This document shows positions 32,971 through 41,142 of a stretch of 64,000 nt of DNA, piece by piece. The stretch is taken from NCBI RefSeq assembly GCF_010725885.1, contig NZ_AP022600.1:2170001-2234000 (forward strand), in the 5' to 3' direction. The stretch comes from Mycolicibacterium tokaiense. GTDB lineage: Bacteria; Actinomycetota; Actinomycetes; Mycobacteriales; Mycobacteriaceae. The notes under the pieces are model-generated. The model ran no database searches. It was not told the origin of the DNA and worked only from the letters and a program-made list of their open reading frames with translations. Numbering within the stretch: the stretch's first letter is position 1; each line of letters begins with the position of its first letter. The translations under genes were made by a program, and so were the position numbers.

Positions 32971-34208
32971 GTCGTCTCCTCGGTAGAAGGTCCTCTGGCA
33001 GCGTAGGTGAGGGCCGTGATGTGCACGCCGATGCCCACCAGCGGACCACACAGCAGGGCCACCACGGTGCGGGTCTCCAGGGCGACCGGCAAGGTGAGCA
33101 GCAACCCCGACGCCACGGTGGCGCTCACCCAGCCCAGCGAGTAGGCCCGATGCAACGCCGCCGCCACGGTGGCCGCTCCGGTGACCGTCAGCAGGGCGAT
33201 CGCCACCGCACCCGCCGTCAGCCAGGCCAACAGCGACCCCGGTGCCACGTAGTCGGGGCCGAACCCCACCCGCAGCAGCCACGGTCCGGCCAGCCCCGCC
33301 GCCACCACGCACACCGCACCGCAGGCCGCCACCAGCGCGGCCGGCGCGGCCAGCGCGCGGACCCGGTGGCTGCGCTGGTCGACGAAGTGGGCGATCAGAT
33401 TGCCCTGCATCGCGGTCAGCGGCACCAGGAGCGGCGCGCGGGTCAGGGTGACGGCCAGGATCACCACCCCACCGGTGGCGCCCAGGTCGCCGGCGGTCGC
33501 CTTCAGCAGCACCGGGAAGCCCATCACCAGGATGGCGCTGGCGCCGGCGGCGGCCACGGCATGGGCGGCGCCGCGCAGGAAGGAGCCGGCGCTCTCGTGC
33601 GCCACCAGCGCGGCGGCGGCGCGGGTGCTGGGCGAGAGGATCAGCAGCGCCAGCCAGGAGGCCGCACCGGCCACCGTCGCCCACAGAAAGCCCACCAGGC
33701 CCCAGCCCGCCAGGACGGTCGCCGCGGCCACCGCCACCCGCAGCACGGCGTCGGTGACCATCAGCGCGCCGTACTGGCTCCAGCGGCCGGAGCCGGCCAG
33801 CACCCCCAGCAGCGTGGAGTGCACGCAGAACCCGGCCAGCCCGCCGGCCAGCAAGAGCACCGACAGCGTGCGGGCTTCGGTGAACACGTGCGGGCCCCAC
33901 CACAGGGCGGTGGCGGCCAGCACCGCGGCGGTCAGCACACCCGCCGCGATCCCCAGCTGCAATGGACGGGTGGTCGACGGACCGCCCGCGGGACTGGTTG
34001 CCGCCAAACGGATCTCGCGGGTGGTCTGCTGCAGCAGGCCGAAGGCGGCGCCGGAGACCAGGCCGAAGGCGCCCCAGAAAACCGCGAACACCGAGAAGCC
34101 GGCCGGGTCCAGATCGCGGGCCGCCAGGTAGAGCACCAGGTAACCGCACACCGCGGTCACCGCAGTAGCGACGCCCACTTTCGCGACGCTGCTGCCGGTG
34201 ACACTCAC
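32967..34208 (-). CDS. Flippase-like polysaccharide/lipid export membrane protein
   Basis: 413 residues with about twelve hydrophobic segments and short loops, the look of the MOP (Wzx/MurJ-like) superfamily. No catalytic motif. GTG start at 34208 overlaps the peptidase stop by four bases (GTGA), and the stop overlaps the galE ATG. It probably flips or exports a glycan or lipid-linked unit. In this operon it could also relate to a product of the Pls-like synthetase, though Pls proteins are thought to secrete their own product. Confidence 0.8.
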   Translation of the reverse strand: MSVTGSSVAKVGVATAVTAVCGYLVLYLAARDLDPAGFSVFAVFWGAFGLVSGAAFGLLQQTTREIRLAATSPAGGPSTTRPLQLGIAAGVLTAAVLAATALWWGPHVFTEARTLSVLLLAGGLAGFCVHSTLLGVLAGSGRWSQYGALMVTDAVLRVAVAAATVLAGWGLVGFLWATVAGAASWLALLILSPSTRAAAALVAHESAGSFLRGAAHAVAAAGASAILVMGFPVLLKATAGDLGATGGVVILAVTLTRAPLLVPLTAMQGNLIAHFVDQRSHRVRALAAPAALVAACGAVCVVAAGLAGPWLLRVGFGPDYVAPGSLLAWLTAGAVAIALLTVTGAATVAAALHRAYSLGWVSATVASGLLLTLPVALETRTVVALLCGPLVGIGVHITALTYAARGPSTEETT

Positions 34209-35527
34209 AGGTCCGGGACTGCCGTGGAGTAGAGCCAGGCCTGCCACAGCGGGCGTAGCGACTGATCGGAGTAGTTGGCCGCCAGGCCGGTGAAGTCGTC
34301 GGTGACCACGGTGGAGTGGCGGTAGCGCGTGGTCCAGTTCTGCAGTAGCGCAAAGAAATTCTTGTCACCGATCCGGGTGCGCAGGGCGTGCAGCAGCAGC
34401 GCACCGCGCTTGTAGACCCGGTCGTCGAACATGTCGGCCGGCCCGGGATCGGCCAGCAGCAGGTTCTGCGGCGAGGCCTTCAGGCGTTGGTGGTAGCGGC
34501 GGGCCCATTCGGCGGTGTCCGGACCGCCGGACTCCTGCGACCACAGCCATTCGGCGTAGCAGGCGAAGCCCTCGTGCAACCAGATGTCGCGCCAGCGGCG
34601 CGCGGTCACACTGTTGCCGAACCACTGGTGGGCCAGTTCGTGCGCGATCAGGCGCTCGGCGCCGCGCTTGCCGTCGCAGTGATTGGCGCCGAACACCGAA
34701 AGTCCCTGTGCCTCCAGCGGAATCTCGAGATCGTCGTCGGTGACCACCACCGTGTAGCCGCTGTCCACCGGGTATTCGCCGAAGAGCTTGATGAAGGTCT
34801 TCATCATCTGCGGCTGCCTGCCGAAGTCGTGGTCGAAGTCGCGCCGCAGCCGTTCGGGCAACACCGCCGACATCGGCACCGGCGATTTGGGCAGCTTGTG
34901 CCGGACGTAATCGCCGATCTGCAGGGTAGCCAGATAGGTCGATGTGGGTTCGGCCAATTCATAGGTCCACGTGGTCATGCCGGCGCGGACCTTCTTGCTC
35001 AGCAGTTCGCCGTTGGCCAGCGCGTAGTACGGGCTGTCGGTGCTCACGGCGATGCGGAAGCTCGCCTTGGCTGCCGGGTGGTCGTCGCAGGGGAACCACG
35101 ACGCCGCGCCATTGGGCTGGCCCGCCACCAGCGCACCGTTGCTCAGTTCCTCGAATCCGACGTCGCCCCAATGGGTTCGGATGGGGCGCGGCGATCCGTT
35201 GTAGCGGATGTCGACGGTCAAGGCGGCCCCGGCGGGCAGTTCGGCGGCCAGGGTGATGGTCAGCTTGCCGGCTGCGGACTTGTAGTTCGCCGGGCGTTTG
35301 CCGTTGACCGACACCTTCGACACCGCGAGCGCCGGTGAGAGATCCAAGGAGAACGAGCGCAATTCGGCCAGGGTCACCGCGGTGATCGACACCGCGCCGG
35401 CCAGGCGGTTGATCGCCATCTTGTACTCGAGGTCGAGTTCGTAGCGCGACACCCGGTAGCCGAAGTTGCCGTTGTCCGGCAGATACGGGTCGATCACCGG
35501 TCCCTTGGTGGTTTTCTTCTTCCTCAA
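34205..35527 (-). CDS. M1-family zinc metallopeptidase adjacent to the Pls-like synthetase
   Basis: 440 residues, gluzincin aminopeptidase fold. The zinc motif is H296-E297-x-x-H300 in AHELAHQWFG, with E319 as third ligand in LHEGFACYAEW. The GAMEN-type exopeptidase loop appears modified (EIPLEAQGLSVFG). No signal peptide. I place the start at the TTG (35527) that overlaps the synthetase stop (TTGA); a GTG at 35557 would read the synthetase C-terminus out of frame. In Streptomyces albulus an M1-type enzyme degrades epsilon-poly-lysine and is linked to pls, so this peptidase may trim or recycle the product of the neighbouring gene. That role is inference. Confidence 0.9.
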   Translation of the reverse strand: MRKKKTTKGPVIDPYLPDNGNFGYRVSRYELDLEYKMAINRLAGAVSITAVTLAELRSFSLDLSPALAVSKVSVNGKRPANYKSAAGKLTITLAAELPAGAALTVDIRYNGSPRPIRTHWGDVGFEELSNGALVAGQPNGAASWFPCDDHPAAKASFRIAVSTDSPYYALANGELLSKKVRAGMTTWTYELAEPTSTYLATLQIGDYVRHKLPKSPVPMSAVLPERLRRDFDHDFGRQPQMMKTFIKLFGEYPVDSGYTVVVTDDDLEIPLEAQGLSVFGANHCDGKRGAERLIAHELAHQWFGNSVTARRWRDIWLHEGFACYAEWLWSQESGGPDTAEWARRYHQRLKASPQNLLLADPGPADMFDDRVYKRGALLLHALRTRIGDKNFFALLQNWTTRYRHSTVVTDDFTGLAANYSDQSLRPLWQAWLYSTAVPDL

Positions 35528-38500
35528 GCGTTCGACTTCTTCTTCTTGGTCACCCACGGGGCAATGGGATTGCCCTGCCAGCGCGTCGAGGCCGGCACCT
35601 CGTCACCGCGCATCACCAGCGACGCCGGTCCGATGGTGGCGCCGGCACCCACCTTGGCGGCGGGCAGTGCCACACAGTGGGTGCCCAGGGTGGCGCCTTC
35701 CTCCAGAGTTACCGTGTCCATCCGCATGATGCGGTCGTGGAACAGGTGCGTCTGGACCACACATCCGCGGTTCACGGTGGCGCCGCGGCCCAGGGTCACC
35801 AGGTCGGCTTCCGGGAGCCAGTAGGTCTCACACCAGACGCCGCGGCCGATCTTTGCACCGAGGCCGCGTAGCCACAGGTTCATCACCGGGGTGCCACTGG
35901 CCGCGCGGGCGAACCACGGGGCGGCCACCGTCTCGACGAAGGTGTCGGCCACCTCGTTGCGCCAGACGAACGACGACCACAGAGGATACTCGATCGCCGG
36001 GATCCGGCCCACCACAAGCCATTTGGCCACGACGGCGATCAGGCCGGCGACGGCGCCCGCGGTCAGCAGCACGGCCCCCCCGGCCGCAGCGGCCCACAGG
36101 TAACCGTGGTCGGTGATGATGATCTGCAGTGCGGCCAGCACGGCGACGCCGATGCCGAAGGTGACGATCATCGGGATCAGCCGGCACGTCTCGACCGCGC
36201 CGCGCATCATCTTCAGTCGCGGGGGCGGTGCGAACGTGCGCAGCGCATCACCTTCGGTGGGCTGGCGGCGCAACCGGATCGGGGGGCTACCCAGCCAGGA
36301 CGAGCCCTTCTTCGCCTTGTGCGGCGTGGCCGAGAGCACCGCCACCAGCCCGTCGTCGGGCACCCGGCGTCCGGGCTGGGTGATGCCCGAGTTGCCGAGG
36401 AACGCGCGCTTGCCCACGGTGGCTTTGGCGACGTGTATCCAGCCGCCGCCGAGTTCATAGGAAGCCACCATGGTGTCGTCGGCCAGGAAGGCGCCGTCTT
36501 CGACCACGGTGAACTTCGGGGTCAGCAGGGCCGTCGAGATCTCGGTGTCCTTGCCCACCGTCGCGCCCAGCAGCCGCAACCACCAGGGGGTCAGCAGGCT
36601 GGCGTACAGCGGGAACAGGTAGTTGCGGGCGGCGTCCATCAGGCGCTCGGTGGCCCACAGCTGCCAGCCGACCCGGCTGCGCACCGGGTGGTACCCCTCA
36701 TGCAGACCCAACGCCATCACCCGTACCCCGAGCACGGTGATCCCGGCGTAGACGACGATCGCCGCAAAGGTGGCCACCGGGATCCAGGGCAGCGCGGTCA
36801 GCGCCGCCTCCACCGGATCGGCAGTGTCACGGACCGCCCACCCGATGACCGCCAGCCCCGCCGCCAGGGCGGCCAGGGGCAGCGAGCCCAGCAGTACCGA
36901 GGTGAGGCCGTACATCGCCACCCAGACCGGTGCCCGCGCCGGCCGGTGATCGGGCCAGGGATGTTTGGCCTTGCCGGATTTCACCGCCGGCGAGCCCTTC
37001 CAGTACTGGCCGTTCTTGACCTTGCCCACCACGCCGGAGCCTGGCGCGACGTCGGCGTTCTTGCCGATCACCGCACCCGGCAGCAGCGTGGTGCGGGCGC
37101 CGACGGTCGCGTCGTTGCCGATGGTGATCTCGCCGACGTGGAACAGGTCGCCGTCCACCCAGTGTCCGGACAGGTCGACCTCCGGTTCGATGGAGCTGCG
37201 GTGACCCAGCGTCATCATCCCGGTCACCGGAGGTGCCGAATGCAGGTCGACACCCTTGCCGACCTTGTTACCCAGCGCGCGGGCGTAGTAGACCAGCCAC
37301 GGCGCGCCGGCCAGGTTCTCGGCACCGCTGGCGTCGGCCAGGCGTTCGGCCAGCCACACCCGCATGTGTGCGGAGCCGCCCCGTTTGTAGGTGCCGGGTT
37401 TGAGGCCGGAGAGCATCATCTGCGCCCCCAGCACGGCGATGGCCATGCGCCCGACGGGTGAGATGAACAGCAGGAACCCGGCCAGGACCCACCACCAGCT
37501 GACCGGGGTCAGCCAGCTCACCTGTGCCGAGAAGAGGTTGTTGAGCAACGCCAGCCACGTCACCCACTGCAGCCCGGTGAGCGTGGCGAGCGGCCACGAC
37601 AGCACCACCTGCGCGGCCTGGGTGAACAGAGGTGTGGGCGTGACGTGGCGGGTCTCGACCTCGACGGGCGGGTCCAGCTCGTCGAGATAACCGGCCAGCG
37701 ATCCCAGGCGCGGGTGGTCGTAGAGATCGGCGACCGTCACCTGCGGGTAGCGCTGGCGCAGTGCAGCCACCAGCTGCGCGGCCGACAGCGACCCCCCGCC
37801 CTCGGCGAAGAAGTCGGCCTCGGGGCCTTCGATGTGCGCCCCCAGGACGTCGCGCCACAGCCCGGCCAGCCAGCCCAGGGTGCCACCCAGGTCGTCGGCC
37901 TCCTCGTGGACGTCCAGACCCGGCGGCGGCCAGGGCAGAGCGTTGCGGTCGACCTTGCCCGACGTGCGGGTGGGCAGTTCGTCCACCAGCACCAGGCGCG
38001 GCACCAGGGCGGCGGGCAGCGCCTCGGCCAGGGCCCCGCGCGCGGCGTGGATGTCGAAATTCGGGTCGGCGGACGCGATGTAGCCCACCAGCAGCGGGGT
38101 ACCGCTGGTCGTCTTGCGCACCGCCGCGGCACCGCCGGAGACCCCGGGCAGGTTCACCAGGGCGGCGTCCACCTCACCCAGTTCGATCCGACGGCCGCCC
38201 ACCTTCACCTGGTCGTCGGCGCGGCCCTGGAAGTAGAGCCCGTCGGGTTCCAGCCGCACCAGGTCGCCGCTGCGGTAGGCGCGCGCCCACCCCAGCGTCT
38301 CCATCGGGGCGAACTTCTCGGCGTCCTTGGCCGGGTCGAGGTAGCGGGCCAGCCCCACACCACCGATGACGAGCTCGCCCACCTGGCCGTAGCCCACCTG
38401 ATTGCCGGCGGCATCGACCACGGCCAGGTCCCAGCCGGGCAGCGGCAGCCCGATGCTGACGGGTCCTCGGCCGTCCAGGGGAGCGGCGCAGGCCACCACG

Positions 38501-39402
38501 GTGGCCTCGGTGGGGCCGTAGGTGTTCCAGACCTCACGACCGTCGACGGCCAGCCGTTCGGCGAGTTCCGGAGGGCAGGCCTCGCCGCCGAAGATGAGCA
38601 GCCGCACCGCTTCCAGGGCCTCGGCCGGCCACAGCGCGGCCAGGGTGGGCACCGTCGAGACCACGGTGACGTCGCGCGACACCAACCATGGGCCCAGGTC
38701 CATTCCGCTGCGCACCAGCGACCGCGGCGCCGGCACCAGGCAGGCGCCGTTGCGCCAGGCCAGCCACATCTCCTCGCACGATGCGTCGAAGGCGACCGAC
38801 AGGCCGGCCAGCACCCGGTCGCCGGGGCCGATGGGACTGTTCTTCAGGAATGTCTGGGCCTCGGCGTCGACGAATGCGGCGGCACTGCGGTGTGTCACCG
38901 CCACACCCTTGGGGGTGCCGGTGGAGCCGGAGGTGAAGATGATCCAGGCGTCGTCACGGCCCAGCGGTGGAGCGGCGCGCCAGCCTCGGGACTGGCCGGT
39001 CCGCCGGGCCAGACCGGCCTCGGTGATGACGGCCACCACGTCGGCCTCGCCGAAGACCAGATCGGCGCGCTCGGGCGGGTCGTCGGCGTCCACCGGGACG
39101 TAGGCGGCACCCGCGGCCAGCGTCGAGAGGATCGCCACGTACAGCGCGTAGGAGCCCGACGGCATCCGGATGCCGATGCGATCGCCGCGCCCGATCCCAC
39201 GGGCGGCCAACCAGCCCACACTGTCTTCGATGTCGGCGATCAGCTCGCTGTAGGTGAGCTGGACGGTGCCGTCGTCGAGGGCGGGCGAGTCCGGGTAGCG
39301 GGCGGCCGTGTCGTAGAGGATGTCGATCAGCGTCCGGGGTTTCGGTGCCGCCGTCGACAGCAGGTACTGCGACGGGATTGCGGTGCTGGGATCGGCGGAC
39401 AC
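35524..39402 (-). CDS. Pls/PosA-type single-module NRPS (amino-acid homopolymer synthetase-like)
   Basis: 1292 residues, close to epsilon-poly-L-lysine synthetase in length and plan. Adenylation domain about 25-510: IIFTSGSTGTPKGVAVTH (A3), FDASCEEMW (A4), NTYGPTEATV (A5), YRSGDLVRL (A7), GRADDQVKVGGRRIELGE (A8), SGKVDRNALP (A10). Carrier domain with phosphopantetheine Ser538 in EGGGSLSAAQL. From about 610 onward three pairs of membrane helices alternate with three hexapeptide-repeat (left-handed beta-helix) domains, the tandem C-like domains of Pls. By eye against GrsA the ten code residues read D A E S I G T V V K, near the lysine code. GTG start; the first gene of a five-gene overlapping operon. 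Confidence 0.92.
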   Translation of the reverse strand: MSADPSTAIPSQYLLSTAAPKPRTLIDILYDTAARYPDSPALDDGTVQLTYSELIADIEDSVGWLAARGIGRGDRIGIRMPSGSYALYVAILSTLAAGAAYVPVDADDPPERADLVFGEADVVAVITEAGLARRTGQSRGWRAAPPLGRDDAWIIFTSGSTGTPKGVAVTHRSAAAFVDAEAQTFLKNSPIGPGDRVLAGLSVAFDASCEEMWLAWRNGACLVPAPRSLVRSGMDLGPWLVSRDVTVVSTVPTLAALWPAEALEAVRLLIFGGEACPPELAERLAVDGREVWNTYGPTEATVVACAAPLDGRGPVSIGLPLPGWDLAVVDAAGNQVGYGQVGELVIGGVGLARYLDPAKDAEKFAPMETLGWARAYRSGDLVRLEPDGLYFQGRADDQVKVGGRRIELGEVDAALVNLPGVSGGAAAVRKTTSGTPLLVGYIASADPNFDIHAARGALAEALPAALVPRLVLVDELPTRTSGKVDRNALPWPPPGLDVHEEADDLGGTLGWLAGLWRDVLGAHIEGPEADFFAEGGGSLSAAQLVAALRQRYPQVTVADLYDHPRLGSLAGYLDELDPPVEVETRHVTPTPLFTQAAQVVLSWPLATLTGLQWVTWLALLNNLFSAQVSWLTPVSWWWVLAGFLLFISPVGRMAIAVLGAQMMLSGLKPGTYKRGGSAHMRVWLAERLADASGAENLAGAPWLVYYARALGNKVGKGVDLHSAPPVTGMMTLGHRSSIEPEVDLSGHWVDGDLFHVGEITIGNDATVGARTTLLPGAVIGKNADVAPGSGVVGKVKNGQYWKGSPAVKSGKAKHPWPDHRPARAPVWVAMYGLTSVLLGSLPLAALAAGLAVIGWAVRDTADPVEAALTALPWIPVATFAAIVVYAGITVLGVRVMALGLHEGYHPVRSRVGWQLWATERLMDAARNYLFPLYASLLTPWWLRLLGATVGKDTEISTALLTPKFTVVEDGAFLADDTMVASYELGGGWIHVAKATVGKRAFLGNSGITQPGRRVPDDGLVAVLSATPHKAKKGSSWLGSPPIRLRRQPTEGDALRTFAPPPRLKMMRGAVETCRLIPMIVTFGIGVAVLAALQIIITDHGYLWAAAAGGAVLLTAGAVAGLIAVVAKWLVVGRIPAIEYPLWSSFVWRNEVADTFVETVAAPWFARAASGTPVMNLWLRGLGAKIGRGVWCETYWLPEADLVTLGRGATVNRGCVVQTHLFHDRIMRMDTVTLEEGATLGTHCVALPAAKVGAGATIGPASLVMRGDEVPASTRWQGNPIAPWVTKKKKSNA

Positions 39403-39499
39403 AATCAGAGGATCCTAGGCGTCGGTGGTGTCGGCGGGGTGCCATGCACGCCCGGCGTGGGTACTCCGTTTGGCGGAAATGCCAGACCACCTGACAGAA

Positions 39500-39645
39500 T
39501 GTCTGTCAGAGGGGAGTATTCCTTCGCTGCGGTGTCGTCAATACGTCGACCGTCCATACGGACGACCGGCGCCGTGGACCGCCTTGGCGTGACGCAGCGG
39601 TGGAAGAGACCTCTGGCGTTTCGCTGACGACCGGAGGCTTTTCTG
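39500..39645 (+). ncRNA. Probable yybP-ykoY (Mn2+) riboswitch
   Basis: The leader of the TerC-family gene contains the hallmark GAGGGGAGTA (39508-39517) and, 90 bases on, GAGACCTCTGGCG followed by CGACCGGAGG. This is the standard setting and partial consensus of the manganese-sensing yybP-ykoY RNA. CCTCTGG (39610-39616) can pair with CCGGAGG (39631-39637), which contains the ribosome binding site of the downstream ATG, so control is probably at translation initiation. I did not fold the RNA. Confidence 0.7.
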
Positions 39646-39646
39646 C

Positions 39647-40714
39647 ATGAATGTTTCGGGGCTCGAATGGGCCATCACGCTGGGTGTGACCATCGCGATC
39701 ATCGTGTTCGACGTGATCGTGATCGCCCGCAATCCGCACGAACCCTCGATGAAGGAGTGCGGTAGGGCGCTGTCGGTCTACGTCACTCTGGCGATTCTGT
39801 TCGGCCTCTGGACGTGGTTCTTCCACGGCGGTCAGTACGGCCTGGAGTTCTTCGCGGGCTGGCTCACCGAGTACAGCCTGTCGGTGGACAACCTGTTCAT
39901 CTTCATCATCATCATGGCCAGCTTCAATGTGCCGAGGAAGTATCAGCAGGAAGCCCTGATGGTGGGCATCATCTTGGCGCTGATCTTCCGCGGCATCTTC
40001 ATCGCCCTGGGCGCGGTGGCCATCAACCAGTTCTCCTGGGTGTTCTACATCTTCGGCCTGTTCCTGGTGTACACCGCGTGGCAGCTGATCCGCGGCAACG
40101 ACGAGCACGACGACGGTGACAACGCCGTGGTGAAGTTCGCGCGCAATCACCTCAACACCACCGACAAGTGGGACGGTCTGCGGCTGTGGATCAAGGAGGA
40201 CGGCAAGCGTCTGATGACGCCGATGTTCCTGGTGATCGTCGCGCTCGGCACCACCGATCTGATCTTCGCGCTGGACTCCATCCCGGCCATCTACGGCCTG
40301 ACCCAGGAGCCCTACCTGGTGTTCGCGGCGAACGTGTTCGCGCTGATGGGCCTGCGTCAGCTGTACTTCCTGCTGGGTGGTCTGGTGCAGCGGCTGGTCT
40401 ACCTGTCCTACGGGCTGGCCTTCATCCTGGCGTTCATCGGCGTCAAGCTCTTCTTCCACGCGCTGCACGAGAACGAGCTGCCGTTCATCAACGGCGGTGA
40501 GCACGTGATGGTGCCGGAGATTCCGACGCTGCTCAGCCTCGGTGTGATCATCATCACGCTGGCCATCACCACGGTTGCCAGCCTCTACAAGACCCGCTCC
40601 GATGAGAAGAAAGCCGTGGACCCGGACGTTCCGGTGCAACCCACCGAGAATTCCGCGGTGAATCCCTCGGAGGAAGCGCCGGGGAGTTCGCGTCCCGCTG
40701 ATCCCAACCACTGA
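39647..40714 (+). CDS. TerC/Alx-family membrane protein, probable Mn2+ exporter
   Basis: 355 residues with about nine membrane helices. TerC signatures include EYSLSVDNLFIFIIIMASF and TTDLIFALDSIPAIYGLTQEPYLVF, which carry the acidic residues (SVDN, FALDS) thought to bind the metal. The C-terminal 45 residues are a polar cytoplasmic tail. ATG at 39647 follows GGAGG with about 11-base spacing. The riboswitch-like leader supports a role in manganese efflux rather than tellurite resistance. A terminator follows the stop. Confidence 0.92.
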   Translation: MNVSGLEWAITLGVTIAIIVFDVIVIARNPHEPSMKECGRALSVYVTLAILFGLWTWFFHGGQYGLEFFAGWLTEYSLSVDNLFIFIIIMASFNVPRKYQQEALMVGIILALIFRGIFIALGAVAINQFSWVFYIFGLFLVYTAWQLIRGNDEHDDGDNAVVKFARNHLNTTDKWDGLRLWIKEDGKRLMTPMFLVIVALGTTDLIFALDSIPAIYGLTQEPYLVFAANVFALMGLRQLYFLLGGLVQRLVYLSYGLAFILAFIGVKLFFHALHENELPFINGGEHVMVPEIPTLLSLGVIIITLAITTVASLYKTRSDEKKAVDPDVPVQPTENSAVNPSEEAPGSSRPADPNH

Positions 40715-40720
40715 CACAGT

Positions 40721-40743
40721 GCCGACGGTGTCTTACCGTCGGC
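40721..40743 (+). terminator. Terminator of the TerC-family gene
   Basis: Perfect 9-bp stem GCCGACGGT / ACCGTCGGC with a 5-base loop, six bases after the stop and three bases before the GTG of the next gene. No T tract, as is common in mycobacteria. Confidence 0.65.
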
Positions 40744-40746
40744 GTT

Positions 40747-41142
40747 GTGGGTCATCAGAGTGGGTTGCGCGTGTTCATCGCCGATGACGTCTGGACCGAA
40801 CTGACGGCGGGCACTGCGCCCGCCGTCAGGTTCAACGCACCGGATCTGCAGCAGGCGCAGCGCATGCGTCGGGGGCTCGCCAGTGCCGCGATCCTGGATG
40901 TCACCGTCGTGGTGGACGCCGACTTCCGTGCGGCGCAGCAACAGCTGTCTTCGGCCGGCGTCGACAACACCCTGTCTTACGGGGGCACGCTCGACGGGTT
41001 GGCCGGGCTGCTGGTTGACATCTACCTCGCCGGCGTGGCCGATGGGGTGACGCTCATTCCCGCGGTGCCGCAGCAGGACGCCCGCGCGCTGGCCGAGGCG
41101 GTCTCAGCGCGGGTGGCCCAGCGGTTGCGCACGGCCGCCTGA
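40747..41142 (+). CDS. Hypothetical protein, 131 residues
   Basis: Starts at GTG (MGHQSGLRVFIADDVW). It looks like a small alpha/beta domain with a hydrophobic strand LDVTVVVDADF and a long C-terminal helix; no motif or signal peptide. The start is three bases after a hairpin and no Shine-Dalgarno is visible, which lowers confidence. Its last 89 bases overlap the convergent DUF222 gene. Function unknown. Confidence 0.6.
   Translation: MGHQSGLRVFIADDVWTELTAGTAPAVRFNAPDLQQAQRMRRGLASAAILDVTVVVDADFRAAQQQLSSAGVDNTLSYGGTLDGLAGLLVDIYLAGVADGVTLIPAVPQQDARALAEAVSARVAQRLRTAA

Noticed and set aside
31993..34404. Apparent 800-codon fusion of a flippase-region frame with GalE
   Set aside because: The first 480 codons are an Arg/Gly-rich out-of-frame reading of the flippase-like gene. 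GalE has its own ATG with GAGGAG at 32970.
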